Below the pieces are notes generated by a model. That model made no database searches. It was not told where the DNA came from and was given only the letters and a program-made list of their open reading frames with translations. DNA of 64,000 nucleotides from Hepsetus odoe. Lineage: Eukaryota; Chordata; Actinopteri; Characiformes; Hepsetidae. Shown here piece by piece: positions 47,506-59,682 of the stretch. Position numbers and translations under genes: made by a program. The stretch covers positions 10,371,379 through 10,435,378 of the forward strand of contig CM029367.1 in the NCBI GenBank assembly GCA_017165825.1, read 5' to 3'. Each line of letters opens with the position of its first letter. The stretch's first letter is position 1.

Positions 47506-49294
47506 AAGACATTATCAAATACAGCTTGTTCAGTTTTAAGTTTAATGTCAAAAATGTCATAAGCAGACCTGTAAGATATGGGCTCTTTTAAAATGTTCTT
47601 CATATCTTGTTTTCAAATATGATACAGAATGTTATCCCTTTGTGGCACTTTAATTTCAGGAGTGCCAATCTGTAGCACAAACATCTTTTTCAAATCCAGC
47701 CTAAAGGTTATCATTGGTGCCAAAAAGTAAAGCATTTATCAGCTAATGGAATGTAGAAATTATCATTGCTCTTAATTTTCTTTTTAAAGGTCAATATATT
47801 TTCTATAGAATTCAATTCTGAGCCACCATGACCCAACACGAAGGATGCTTTAAGACCGCACGTAAGTGGGAATACTAAATGGGATTTGCAGTAGGAATTT
47901 CATGGGCTTCAGCAGTTTAGCAGCACTAATTACATTTTTGTGTCCAAAAGTCATCTTTTTTCCCTGAGTGAGTACATTTTTAGCAACATCCAAGCTACAG
48001 CGACGCAAAAGCATAGGAGTGAGCATTAAGTGCCAAACAACGTAAAAGTAAAGTGTCTGAGTACAGAATGTGCTGAATGCTGCAAAGTCAATTGTTTTTG
48101 TAACCACAATAAGAAAAATAAGATCTGTACCCGTTATATTTTTTTCCAATGATGATAAAACTTGGTGTTTCATATTTTGCTTGGAATTTTTCTGGTTCAG
48201 GTTCTCTAAAGCAGCATCTTGTCAATACAGGCAATATATCAAGCGGCTGACAGGTATATTCATTGTTTCTTTTCTTTTTTTGTATCTTTTTATTTATTAT
48301 GCTGTGTATTTCACAGGCCAGCAGTTTTCATTGTTGCAGTCACTGGTTTCTATCATACTCGAGGTGGGTAATGCTTTTAACAAGAGTGCTTCTCTCATCT
48401 TTTTCTGTCAGTCACAATACGGACTATTTAACAATGTTGTTTCACGGCAAACATCCATTGGGGCAACTCCCAAAAGCATCACGGGTGGAAGATCATTTTA
48501 AATAATAGAAAGCAGGTTCAAGCGACGATCTGCATGCCATTTTTCAATGCTCTGCACAACACAATGCTTTTGAGAAACCAGGCCATCCTGTCTACAAGAA
48601 ATTCAGCTTTTTTTCCAGACAAATGGATTCCATTCAGATGATTTTATGTTTCTTATAGTAACATATGGCAACATTCTATCCTTATCTTCACTAGACATCA
48701 GCTGAACCTGTTCATGATATAGAGTGATTAATAAAGGGCCAAGCCTTCCATCAGACAGTTAACCACAGCATTTGGACCAAGCGACAGATGTGTATTTCAT
48801 GCAGATTGGCAATGCCAGCAAGGACAGAAACTAAATTCTTGTTAATGCTGCCTAATGTAAAGCAACGGCATCAGTGAAGGCCAAAGAGAGCTGACAAGTG
48901 AGCGACGCACAAGACAACTTCACTCTAAGATTTATTCAAGTGACCTCCATCAGGAATAATTAGCAGAGTCAATACATTGGCTAATGAAGCATGTCAAAGT
49001 GCATTTAAAGAATTCCCAGCACAACTCAGAATGCAAGAGCTGCTATGAATCCATTATTATGAGCAGACGGTAAATTATCATGTATTTAGAGTCAAATGTG
49101 TAATTATTGTGTATGTCTATGTTGATAGCAACAAAATACAGTTTATCTGCTCACTCTGCTACCTATAACGACAGAAGCTGCAACAAACAAGCTGACAGTG
49201 GCAGTATGAGAGTCAGTAAATGCAGTCAAAAAACTAAATAAAAGCACACTGTACACCAAACTACACATACAGTAAGTAACAGAAAAGTAAATAA
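47506..49294. other. Intergenic, mostly unique
   Basis: Open frames of 107 and 143 codons at 47.85-48.5 kb lie on opposite strands and partly overlap. Neither has a family signature. The right part is listed as a possible regulatory element. Confidence 0.45.
48740..49115. promoter_or_regulatory. Candidate conserved non-coding element
   Basis: Unique DNA with dense homeobox-like and related sites (ggaataattagcagagtc, ttggctaatgaagcatgtc, acggtaaattatcatg) and no coding frame. Of all stretches here it looks most like a vertebrate developmental enhancer. Appearance only. Confidence 0.28.
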
Positions 49295-49538
49295 GTGAAA
49301 GTGACTATTCTTGTCATTGTGAAGCACAGCACACAGTGCACAACAAAATTCAACCTCTGCATTTTACCCATACACATACACGTGCAGCAGGGGGCAGCTA
49401 TTGAAAGTGCCTGGGGAGCAGTCATGAGGATGGTACCTAGCTCAAGAGTACCTCAGGGCAACCTACTAGTCTGGGATTTGAACCTATGGCATTCTCATCC
49501 TGGGGTCAACTCCTCAACCACTAGGCCACCACTTCCCT
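49295..49538 (-). mobile_element. SINE-A, body type 2, full length
   Basis: Minus-strand copy with tail (gtgaagcacagcacacagtg), body (gggggcagctattgaaag), B-box remnant (gggatttgaacctatgg) and A-box end (accactaggccaccactt). Confidence 0.87.
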
Positions 49539-52500
49539 AAAATACGTTTGGCAGCAGTAACTAATGTATATTTATTAGTCTCTATGTATAAGTGTAAACA
49601 GAGTCCTAAAGGCAAATCATAGTGATGCATTAACTTTTTAATTTTAATATATACACACTTTCCAAATTAACCTTTTATGATCTGCCATAAAATCTAATTT
49701 TCTAATTGGATTACTTACCGTTGTGTTGTCTTTCTGTAGTTTTAGCATAACTTTACAGCACCATTGAGGCTTCACGTAAACATGCAACTCTCTGACTTTG
49801 CATGCAAACCCTAACCCAAAACTATGATGCCACCTTATTTGGTTGTGAAATTATTGCTACTTATAAAGAGCCATGCAAATTGGAGTGCAAGGGTTAATGA
49901 AATACAGCTGTATGAAAAAGACAAAATATTTTTTTTTCTGTTGAAAGAGATCCTTAAGAAAGAACACTTACATTTTAATTACACTTAATTCACTGTAAAA
50001 AAATATTTTAATATGTGTCCTGTGGAAAAGCGGAAAAGCTGTGTCTTGTTGTATGTATGTATGTATGTATGTACATGTGTTTACATGTTATTTTTATTTT
50101 TAAGAATATAATGCCACCATATTCCATTATAGTTGCCTTAGTCCATAACCTTTATTACGTTTTCTATTATTTGTGTTTCTATTAAGTGTTAGGTTATAGA
50201 AAGGGGGACAAATATGCACAAATAGGTCATTTTTGAGGATGAAATGACATCTGAACAGTAAGGTCAAAAGGTTTGACTCTGGGTTGAGTAAAAGCCTGGA
50301 ATAGTGAATCAGTGTTCCAGGGACCTTTCAGCTTTAAATGCAGCTGATCAAGGACACAAGGACACAAGGACAGTACAGGGACATTAAAGGAAAAACCCAC
50401 CAGCAATACCTTCATTTTCCTCTTGCACCCTTTCAGACACATTATCAGCATTTTAATTTACTGTCTTTGGTTCCAACAGCTAAGCTGCATAAAACAGATT
50501 TAGTGTTTAGCTATATACTTGCCTAATGTTTCATTTGGGGTCTTTTTGCAGTTGATGTTTTAGCATTTTAAAATGGTGGTACCATAGACAAATACATGTT
50601 TTTTCTTTTATTTGGAGAAGGTATAGTCAATGATCAATACTTTCCAGTGGTGTTGAGGCATATTTCCTCACTTTTCCTTCCAGAACCAATTTAACTCAAT
50701 GACTTTCATAGCAAAGAATTGGTTTCTGCTCTTATATTTTAGAAGGCTATTTTTTGTCAAATGAATGCTGATTAGATTTAATGAGGATGGATCTTGAAAA
50801 AAATTCACTACATCACTTTCCGTCTGATTTAAAATCATTAAAATATTAAAATAACTGACCTTAACTCTCGCTTTAACTGTAAGAATTCTTTAGGGTACAA
50901 ATTTAGTTTGATTATCAAGCACTGCATGTGAAACGATCTCACTTTTTCCACACTTTTTGCAATTCAATGTATTTCAATGTAACATGTTTTTTAGTATTTC
51001 AGCATTCCATGGTCAATAACTTTCAAGTGTTTCAAAGCCAGTAAAGTTTTCCTTAGCTATTAGTACGTCCTTGACACTGCGACACTGGTTCTTATTACTG
51101 GAGTTAAATACAAGGATTCATGCAGCAGACCAAAGTGTAGGCTTTGATGATGGAAAGAAACCAATGAAGAAAATTGTAGCTTGAGTTTTCTTGGGTCTGT
51201 TTTGTATTAACTGGTTCCTTGGAAATGCTCTACCTTAAAAAGTTTTGTAAGCCATCATGTTTAATGATGTGACATAGCAATTATTGTCTAATTAATCTGC
51301 AGTCCTTGAATAAAATGAAAGGCACAATAAATCAACTGCATATAAAGAGTGGACTAATTTAGTGCTATGCGGGATGCTTACCTCTGAAGCTAATAGCAAG
51401 ACAAACAAGTTCCTTCCCCAGACTGGTATCCGCCTGGGTTCAGAATGTACTTGAAATTTTGGAGCTTAGGATGTCACTGATCTCATATTTACAAAAGTCT
51501 ATCACGGTTAATTACAAGTTTCATGTGATTGCTTGGTTGGATGCTGCTCAGAATGAAATAACTCTCTCCTGCCTGTAAGTCAAGAAGAGTGAACAGAACC
51601 TGCCACTTTATATGACTCCTACAGATTCCAAGAGCTGTTAGATGAGATATAGACATGAGTTATAGACATGCACTTAGTAATTAAAATCCCATTAATGGAC
51701 AAATAGAAAAGTCTCAAAAATGATATGTGCTATTATTTATATGTGTTTGTGACACTGTACTGAAGATCAGTGTTGGTAAAGCCTCCTACCCAACCTTTTT
51801 ATAAGTGATACAAACTTGTACAGAAGTCTTAGGCTCTTAGGCAAGTTGTTTAAAACTGTTCACCTTGGCAAACAGTTTTCTTACATCAATAACATAATCT
51901 GTCATCAGAATAAATAAAAAGAGAAAAAAGCAATACATGTTTTTTTTTTTTCTTCTTCAAATAGTTGACGATCTGGGTTCAGGAACACAGCTTAGTTAAC
52001 TCAGCTTAGTTCCAGACTTCTGCTTGATGCACCAAACCATCCGCAGCACACCAGATTTAACTTAATGAAGCACTGATTAACCAAACCAGGTATTGAACAA
52101 AAACTATTCATAATATTAGGATTTCATGAGGAGAGGTTTAAACAAGATTTTTGAAATGCATAAAATTGTAGCTCAATAAGTATATTTCTATTTTTGTAAG
52201 TTTGTGTTTTAAAATATTTTGGTGTTTTTTGAGTAAATAAATGCTTGCTGCATTACTTACTGCGAGTTTTGAAACATATTCTGTCAAAAGTTTTTTTTTA
52301 ATTAGTTTTTTTTTTTTTTTTTTTTTACATTTAAGTAGGTTTCTCAGTTTTAGATATAGACCATATATGTAGGTGTCACCTAACACCATGAATACTGCCT
52401 TTCAGATAAGTGTTAACTGCTTTTTAAGAATTTTTTTATTTTACTCAAATGCCAATGTTGTTGATCTCCCAGTAGGATGCATTCTGCTTTCTCACCCTCA

Positions 52501-54078
52501 TGCGCTTCTACAATATTGATCACAGCCTTCATTAACCACATCTAACTGCTCCTTTGCATGGATTTGCTTTGGATTCACTTCGTTTTCCCATTAGTGCATG
52601 GGACCGTTAGCTCCCTTTTTTTGAGCCAGCACTCTGTAGTCACATCACAGACAATCTGTCTCCACTGTTTGAGAGTGAACTTTGAGAACCTTCAATATTC
52701 AACCAGCAAGAGCTGTCTCATGTATTTAGATAAATATTTTGATCTTATCAAACCATTGTACCATACGGTGTGCAGCTGTAAACAAACTGTCACTGAGTTG
52801 TCAGTTGATTACACAGCACCTTACATCTGGTGGGACGTGCAGTTTATTTATTTATTTTTTGTGGGACGCTTACACCAAGGTGGATCAGCAAAAGGCTGAG
52901 GAGATTTTAAAATCCACTCAATATGCTATGCCTTGTGACCTAACTGGATCTTAGTCTGACTTCTCAGGTCATGTTGTGGAAGATGCATCCCCTATTCCCA
53001 GTCCTGTAACATGGGGCACAAGGGCTGCAAGGGTGAGGTTTTGCATGACCACACTGACCGCATTGTAGCTTTGTTTTGCTTGAGTTTCACATTACACGTC
53101 AGAGCCACTGGAGAGCTAACCTTGGCCAAGATATGTAACATTTCTGTTGTACCTGCAAGACAGTTCATGACATTTTGTGCTGGTTTCTGCCGAGCATCAC
53201 TTTTTTTCCTGTGAAATCCAAAGCATATTGCGTACCTTAGCTCCGACTTATGCTTTCTTCCACCTCTTTATACAGCAGACATTATTGATGTGTGCCAGAG
53301 TGATTTTTTTGCGAGCCTCTTCAGAAGCTCACACAATCTCTTTTAGTACCACAGCAGTCTATTCAGGTCAGCCTCTTCTCCTTATTCCCTCTAAAAAGCC
53401 TAGGCCCACTCTGTCCATTTCAAAACTCTCTGTCAGTGACCAGCCATGTTAATGTGCTCTGGTAGACAGTCAGATCCAGACAGACATGTTTACTTTGTTC
53501 TTCTTAAAATTCAGATCACACTTTTGAATGAGGCTTTGATTGAGTAAAAAGGTACTGCACCTCAATGAGATTCTGAATAGTGGCCTTGTGTGTTAAGTGA
53601 CCTGCCTTCTGTCTTGGTGTACTTTTATTTTTATTATCAAAAAAAAAACTCCTTTAAATCAATATATACAGCATACAGAGCTGTGTTGCTTCATTGCAAT
53701 GCTGTGTAATTGTTGTATTTCAACTCAAATAAATACTCTAAATAAAGCCTCATAAACACTTCTAACACAACAAGCATAAGAAGGAAAGTGCTGAAATTGA
53801 TATTTTGAAGCATTGCCAGAGAAAATGATTAGAAGGTGAGAGGCAAAATAGTAAGGTGATGTTTAGTGGCTGGACCAAAGCTGGTGTGAGGGGTTTACAA
53901 GACTCAGGGTCTTCATGTATTGCCTTGTGTGAAAGATCATCTGCTCCCTCAGGAGTGGTGTGGAGGAGAAGACTACAGGCTCACAGGTACTTCCCAGATC
54001 ACTGAAGTCTGGTGATTTACTTGCAGATCTGGGTTGTTCTCTGTGACCTGCTGATATGGTCAACTCTGGGGTTCTTAC
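49539..54078. other. Intergenic, nothing firm
   Basis: AT-rich. It includes a (GTAT)n array at 50050-50073. Around 52.55-53.45 kb complexity rises and plus-strand frames of 67-113 codons occur, but none carries a domain I know or a consistent exon structure. Confidence 0.45.
50050..50073 (+). repeat. (GTAT)n microsatellite
   Basis: Six tetranucleotide units. Confidence 0.9.
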
Positions 54079-54254
54079 CGTGTGGGGGATTGCCGCCATG
54101 AAGGATGGTCCTCATCCTCCATCAAGGGTATATCAGGCCTATCTTCTGACTCATGCAAACCTTTGCCCATGGCCACGAGAGAAGAGCCTGGTTTTTGCAC
54201 CATGTAAGCCTTCAAGGAAGACGTTAAGAGGGGACAGGACTCTTCTAGACCAGA
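54079..54254 (-). other. Unidentified exon-like segment
   Basis: On the minus strand a long pyrimidine tract and ATAAAG acceptor precede 176 nt ending at a strong donor (CACACG then GTAAGA). The frame through it is open and protein-like: SGLEESCPLLTSSLKAYMVQ, then KPGSSLVAMGKGLHESEDRP and DIPLMEDEDHPSWRQSPT. It lacks the long ATG-initiated frame that simple ORF finders need. Reading past the donor gives a stop at once, but the +1 frame continues 70 codons in a similar style (TPELTISAGHREQPRSASKS onward to 53863). It could therefore be an exon of an unknown minus-strand gene or an old frameshifted pseudogene. I do not recognise the protein. Confidence 0.35.
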
Positions 54255-57200
54255 CTTTATGATGGCGTAAGAAAGACAAAGGACAAAGAGAAGGGTAGTA
54301 AAAACTAGAGGATGCTCATGAAGGGTGCTTTAACAGTATCAGGTTTCCTGTCTACCAGGGAGATTAAGTGAGTTAGAACAAATTCTATGTATGTCAAATG
54401 GAATGTGACTCAAGCATCTTGTGCTTCAGCTACAGTCATTCATTGCTCCATTTAAAAACCATGAAAGAATCAAATTCTTGTGGTCTTGAACATCCCAATT
54501 AATAGAAATCAGTACTAATAATTTAAAACTAAAGCAACTGGTTAGAAGTTAGAAACAGTCCAGTTGTCTTATGTTTTAAAATTTAGGCCAGCTTAATGTC
54601 TCACTTCACTGTTCTAGCAATTATTATTATAATTTTTATTATTCAGCAAAATCATTGATTTTTGATGTCTAGAGAAAAATATTTTACATCTCAATAAAGT
54701 AATTGCCCTTTGAACTCTTGGCTTTGGCATAGGGTCATGGTAAAACTCTTCATTAGCATTTTGGAAACCTTTATGTTTAAGAGTGTACCAAAAATGATAC
54801 TTCCAGTTGAGTTTCGGCTTGAAGAGTGAAAAAGGCACTTTGAAATCAAGGCTAGCACATGGGTAAAAATGTATTTCACCCTTCATTAGAAACATTAGAA
54901 AACAAATCACAACATTCTCTGACTGGGAACAAAGAACAGAAATGTCAGTGGTGACATCTCACCCTTGCGTGCAATTGGAATGCAAGTTAGCTGCGGTACC
55001 TGAATTACAATGAGATATTTTATAGATTTATGACTGAATTAATTTTCTCCTTTATTGTTTTGGTGATGTTTGCATCTTTTTTGCACACAACTGCAATTCA
55101 TGACACTTTTGTGAGGTGTTCCTTCAAGTAGGAAACTAAAAATGCACTGATTCAAGCAGAAACTGTTATTCTAAAGATTAAGATCTTTAGCCTCAGAGTC
55201 AATAATCAAAGGTATCACTGCAGCCATGCTTGGGGAGTGAGATGTGTTTCATCTGTTAGTGAGCTTTGTTTTGGTTTTGCTCAGTCCAATTCACCTGCGG
55301 GGTCCTTGTGCACTGGTGTTGGATCATGACACAGCAGATATTAACCAGTGAAGCTTTGATTTAAATGGAACGTTGAAAGTTACACATTGACTGTCATTTT
55401 AATCTCCATGTACTCAGCAATGCTGGACATTTAAACTGTCTTGGTGCCTTGAATTCATCAATCTGCCTTCAGACCTTCAAAATTAAATCCAAGTCTCTTA
55501 CCTTATTTAAAATAAAGTTGTCAAAAAGGTCTTTGGAGTTGTGGTCTAGAAGAACCCATTTAAGCCTTAAAGAGAAACGGATGCATCTTTAAAGGACATG
55601 ATAAATGAAATGTGAAGGTATTAAGAGCTGTCAATGCTTAGAACAATATTGGTTCTAGACCTTTACATTGTTCTAAGAACTTCAGCTTATCATTGAGGAA
55701 GCTTTATTTTGAGCCCTTTTTTAATTATTAAGTAAACAGTAAACAGAAAGTAAGTAAACAGAAGGAAAGAATTTATATAATTTCACTCGTTTAATTAACT
55801 GAAACATTTGTCATTTAAATGCACTGCAGTGATTTTTGAATATAAGGTTTTATTACATCAAAAAAACACAACATTAAAACCATAATTGCAAGCAATTACT
55901 CCTGTTTCTGCTGAACTGAAATCAGACCTAATGAAAAAACGGCAACCTTGACCAACTGTGTCTTTAGAGATGTGGTCAGCATCATCTGTAATACTTTACT
56001 TACTGGGGAGGATACAGCATTGACCAGATCTGAAATGAAATTAGGAAACTAGACTGAATTTACACATACCAGATTTTTGAGTCTCCTCTAAAGCAGTGAG
56101 ACAACATTTATGTTTATCATCAGTGTTCAAACACGCCCTAAACTTCCTTCTCTCATCGACAGTGGTGCCAATTCAATACTTGAGCATCCTGAAAAAACAC
56201 AGGAGCAGGTGGTGCTAAAATGGCTTGCATAAATGAACAGAAAAGGGAAGAGATTAGAAGGATAAAAGAAATTCATAATGCACACGTACAAAAATGCACA
56301 CTGTTTCAGCACCACAGAGTGGACAGCGACACTAAAACACATGGCCTGTGAACAGCAGGGGCACATACTGAACATCTCATCAGCCTTTTGGGGAAATGCT
56401 TCTATATATCTAAATATCCTCAGGAACCTACATAAATACATATAAATACATACATGCATAAAAATAACTTTAAAAACACAGTTTTTATTGCTTCTGTAAA
56501 GAGCAGTAGCTCTTTACACTGTAGGTCAGGAGTGTTTTGGAGTCTTAGGATCTGTAGGTTTGGAAATTGAGGGAGGTGGAGCTGAAGGTGTCGGAGTTAA
56601 AGATGCTGTAAAGATGCTAGAAATGAGTATATTAGAGAGACAGCTCAGGTTAGACGAAAGCTCAATGGAAGCTCAGTGGTTGGCCTACTTGCTATTTGTT
56701 GACCATTGGTCAAATAGGGCCTTCCATATTCTGGAAGATGTGGTCTCTATTCTTCAGCTCATAACAAAGCCTCTCCATATGAAGCACAAGAGCACAAGAT
56801 CCAGTTCTGCAGCAGATACTGATTGCTTTCACTGAACTGGGTTTTGGAGATGGCTAGAATAACCTCCACTCTGAGGCCAACATGTTCAATGCTTCAATGA
56901 AGTAAAGTAAACATTTCCCAGAATGAAAAAGAGTAGAAATAGAAGTAGCTCAGCTTCGCTGTTGAGTGAACTGATCTGCAGTACAATTGCTGTTTGAAGG
57001 CTTTTTTCTACTTTTTCAAGTCAAGTACCAAATGAAAAGTCTCAAAAGTCAGAGGTGTGACCGATCACAAAGCAATGCACCAGCAAAACAAGATGAAATG
57101 AAACAGATCTGAGTCTCTGACTAAAATGGAACTGAGTAACAGTTGGATTTGTTTCCTCAGTGATTTCTTTGAGCAGAGATCAGAAAGGTATAAATCCATC

Positions 57201-57300
57201 ACAAGTTAACATGAATACACGCAACTGAACAGAAGGACCTCGGCACTCTGGGCTTGTTAGACTACTGGGCTGCAGGACATGTGACATACAGGTGTGACAG
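54255..57300. other. Intergenic, nothing recognised
   Basis: AT-rich unique DNA without recognised repeats. Frames up to 110 codons look random. Confidence 0.5.
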
Positions 57301-57704
57301 GTGTGGGTTGCGGGCAGCAGACTGACAGTAGCGTGTTTTCCTCAGAATATTTGTACAATGATTCTGCCTTTGAAGGCTTTCAGCAGATGGCAGCACAGTC
57401 CCACTTTATTTTTCCTGCTAGGTCAGACAGGGGACCCTCAGATCGGTGGACCCGCTTTGGTCCTAAACGGTATCACGGAGGGAGAGGGCGCGAGTGTCAC
57501 ACACTTCTACACCCCGATCACTTTTTAATGTTGACTGTGTGTGTGTGTGTGCGCGCGCGCGGGACGGGGGGGCTGATTTTATTTTTTTTTATTATTAGAA
57601 GCTTATTAGGTTCACTTAAGATGTGAGTCGTTAATCTGCACACAGTGGGGTGTCTAAAGGAAAACTCTCTCCCTCTCTCTCCCCACCACGGATCTCAGTG
57701 TGGA

Positions 57705-57705
<1 letters not shown>

Positions 57706-57774
<69 letters not shown>

Positions 57775-57794
57775 CTTATATATATATATATATA
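57706..57794 (+). repeat. (CA)n then (TA)n compound microsatellite
   Basis: (CA)n over about 65 nt at 57706-57770 followed by (TA)n at 57777-57794. Long enough to be polymorphic. Confidence 0.95.
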
Positions 57795-57954
57795 ATGTGA
57801 GATGAACTCTGTGCATGTGAGTATATATATATGTACTCACATGCACAGATTTCATGTGACACAAGACATTAAATGTGGGAGGCAGCAGGCGTCCTTGGCA
57901 GAAATGTTAACATTTTGTAATTTACGTGCTTTCTTTTTTATGGAAAAAAAAAAT

Positions 57955-58072
57955 AGAAAAATGTAAAACGTAAATAAAAAAAAAATATATATATATGTAT
58001 ATGTATGTATGTTTGTGTGTGTGTGTGTGTGTAAGATGTAAAATATTTTGTATTTACGTTTTACATTTTTCT
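57955..58072. repeat. Perfect 22-bp inverted repeat around microsatellites
   Basis: 57955-57976 (AGAAAAATGTAAAACGTAAA plus TA) is the exact complement of 58051-58072. Between them lie (TA)n, (TGTA)n and (TG)n arrays. Just outside the right arm, (TA)n and (CATA)n arrays at 58080-58124 mirror the inner ones. Confidence 0.9.
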
Positions 58073-58337
58073 TTTTTTTATATATATATACATACATACA
58101 TACATACATATATATATATATATGTACTTTTTATGATTAGGGTCCTCTCTCTCCCATCTCTCTTTCTATATATTTGAAGGAAGCATAGTTAAAATAAAAT
58201 AAAATAAAATAATAGTAATAATAATTCTTCTTATTATAGGAGTATATTTAATTTAAAATAATCATCTGTTTCTTTTGTCTTCCTCGTTACCAGACCCCTA
58301 AGCTAACGTTGTGAACAGAGAGACGTTCAGTCAGGTA

Positions 58338-58364
58338 CGTGTGTGTGTGTGTGTGTGTGTGTGT
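58338..58364 (+). repeat. (GT)n microsatellite in csmd1 5' region
   Basis: About 13 GT units beginning 344 bp before the first possible csmd1 ATG. Probably near or within the promoter. Confidence 0.9.
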
Positions 58365-58379
58365 TCAGGGGAGGGCTGC

Positions 58380-58781
58380 TCTATGTGTTGTACTCTTTCT
58401 TCCCCTGCACCGCAGCGCGATGGTTGAGTCCAGTGCTGTGTCTCTGCTCTCTCTCTGCTCTCCAGTCCATTCCTCTCTCCGCTCTCCGCTCTGCGCTCCT
58501 CCGCGGCTCCTGCGGCTGATATGAGCGCCAGCGCGGGCAAACCCCTGCACCGCGACCCCTCGCCCGAGCTGGATGTGTACGCAGGGCTGTGATCGCTGAG
58601 GGAGAAGTGGGAACAGCGCGAGGAGGGCTGCTTTTTTTGGGGAGGTGGGGGGGAGGAGGAGGAGGAGGAGGGAGGGGGGCGATGCTGCGTGGAATAACCG
58701 CGGACATGCCGGCCATGGGGACACTCAAACACACCCTGCTCCTTTTCGCAGGTCTCATCACCGCAGCGAACGGTGAGTTTG
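58380..58781 (+). promoter_or_regulatory. csmd1: csmd1 CpG-rich promoter / 5' UTR
   Basis: The most GC- and CpG-rich block in the window (gcagcgcgatgg, ctccgcggctcctgcggctg, agcgccagcgcgggc), directly before and over the signal-peptide exon. No TATA box, as for most CpG-island promoters. The 43 nt just before the first ATG are almost pure G and A with several runs of three or more G. Transcription start not determinable. Confidence 0.6.
58682..58772 (+). CDS. csmd1: csmd1 exon 1 (signal peptide), partial gene
   Basis: CSMD1 is a very large neuronal and epithelial membrane protein of CUB and sushi domains that restrains complement. This exon encodes a typical signal peptide: HTLLLFAGLITAANG, then donor GTGAGT at 58773 in phase 1. 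Human CSMD1 exon 1 ends LLTAAKG, also before the first CUB, and CUB/sushi modules use phase-1 introns. Three in-frame ATGs exist (58682, 58706, 58715). The last has the best Kozak context (GCCATGG) and gives a 20-residue leader, the first gives 30. mcph1 in head-to-head order on the left matches human 8p23 and favours CSMD1 over CSMD2/3. No other exon is in the window. Confidence 0.62.
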
Positions 58782-58835
58782 TTTGTTTGTTTGTTTGTTT
58801 GAGCACCACTGACTTGGTCAGGAGCGCAGGTAGAG

Positions 58836-58854
58836 CCCCCCCCCCCCCCCCCCC
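58836..58854 (+). repeat. C homopolymer, about 19 nt
   Basis: Located 64 bp inside csmd1 intron 1. Prone to sequencing error. Confidence 0.85.
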
Positions 58855-59682
58855 AACTGATGCTGCGTGCTGTTTTTCCATGGTTTCAACAACTTGGATC
58901 CTGGCAGAGCATTTAAGTTGCTGTGCTCTCCTGTAACCGAGCCCATGTTCCCAGTTCAGCTACATTATAGATTTCAATGCATGGAGTAACTGGTGGGCTT
59001 CCATCTGTTACTGATTGTAGGCTGAGGCTTAAAAAAAATCCCCCCTCAACTTCATCCCGAATGGGTGACTCATGAGCTTGTCATTAGTACAAAATGGCAA
59101 AGGAAGAATGGAGCTGCGTAGAGACGCATCTGTACCTGTCCTACAAAAAGTATCCTCAGATATCCATCTTTTGGGTTGGATTCGGTGCGGCAGTGTATTG
59201 GAGACAGAGAAACATTATGCATGCATTAAAGAAGTTGGAATAGGCCCGGTGTGCAGACATCATCTTGCAAAAAAGGAAACTTTTAGGGGCTAATAGAATC
59301 AAAGTCCCCACCATAGGGCTCAACGGCTTTTATCGTCCTTTCTACCTTACAGAGGGGTCTAATTTTAACCCAGTCTAGTTGACATGCAGAACCAGTTTGA
59401 TGATCATCATGACTGGTGTTTTGCCTCGTGCATTGATCGAGCAACTTCTACGCAGCCTGAGATGAAGCCACCTGCCATGCAGGAGCCATGATGGTGCCGT
59501 CTTCATGATGATAAGATAATACTACACTGAGGATAATAAGTAGAGGATGTGGGACTTACAGCCTCATTTCAGTATCTGAGATGACTGAGGGATAGCACAT
59601 TTTTGAAAGGTCTAGCTTTCAAGAATTCAGAGTCAAGAATTCTGACTAGTCTTGCTTTCCAACACAGTGGATGTGTTTATAG

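Noticed and set aside
47850..48501. Overlapping 107- and 143-codon frames on opposite strands, the latter with a membrane-like segment
   Set aside because: AT-rich, mutually overlapping, no recognisable domain or splice context.
54056..54262. 68-codon plus-strand frame over the exon-like segment
   Set aside because: It is the antisense of the minus-strand reading, which has better splice signals and more protein-like composition.
58381..58881. 166-codon minus-strand frame across the csmd1 promoter
   Set aside because: Made of homopolymeric Gly, Pro and Ser from GC-rich repeats. It is antisense to the signal-peptide exon and has no family signature.
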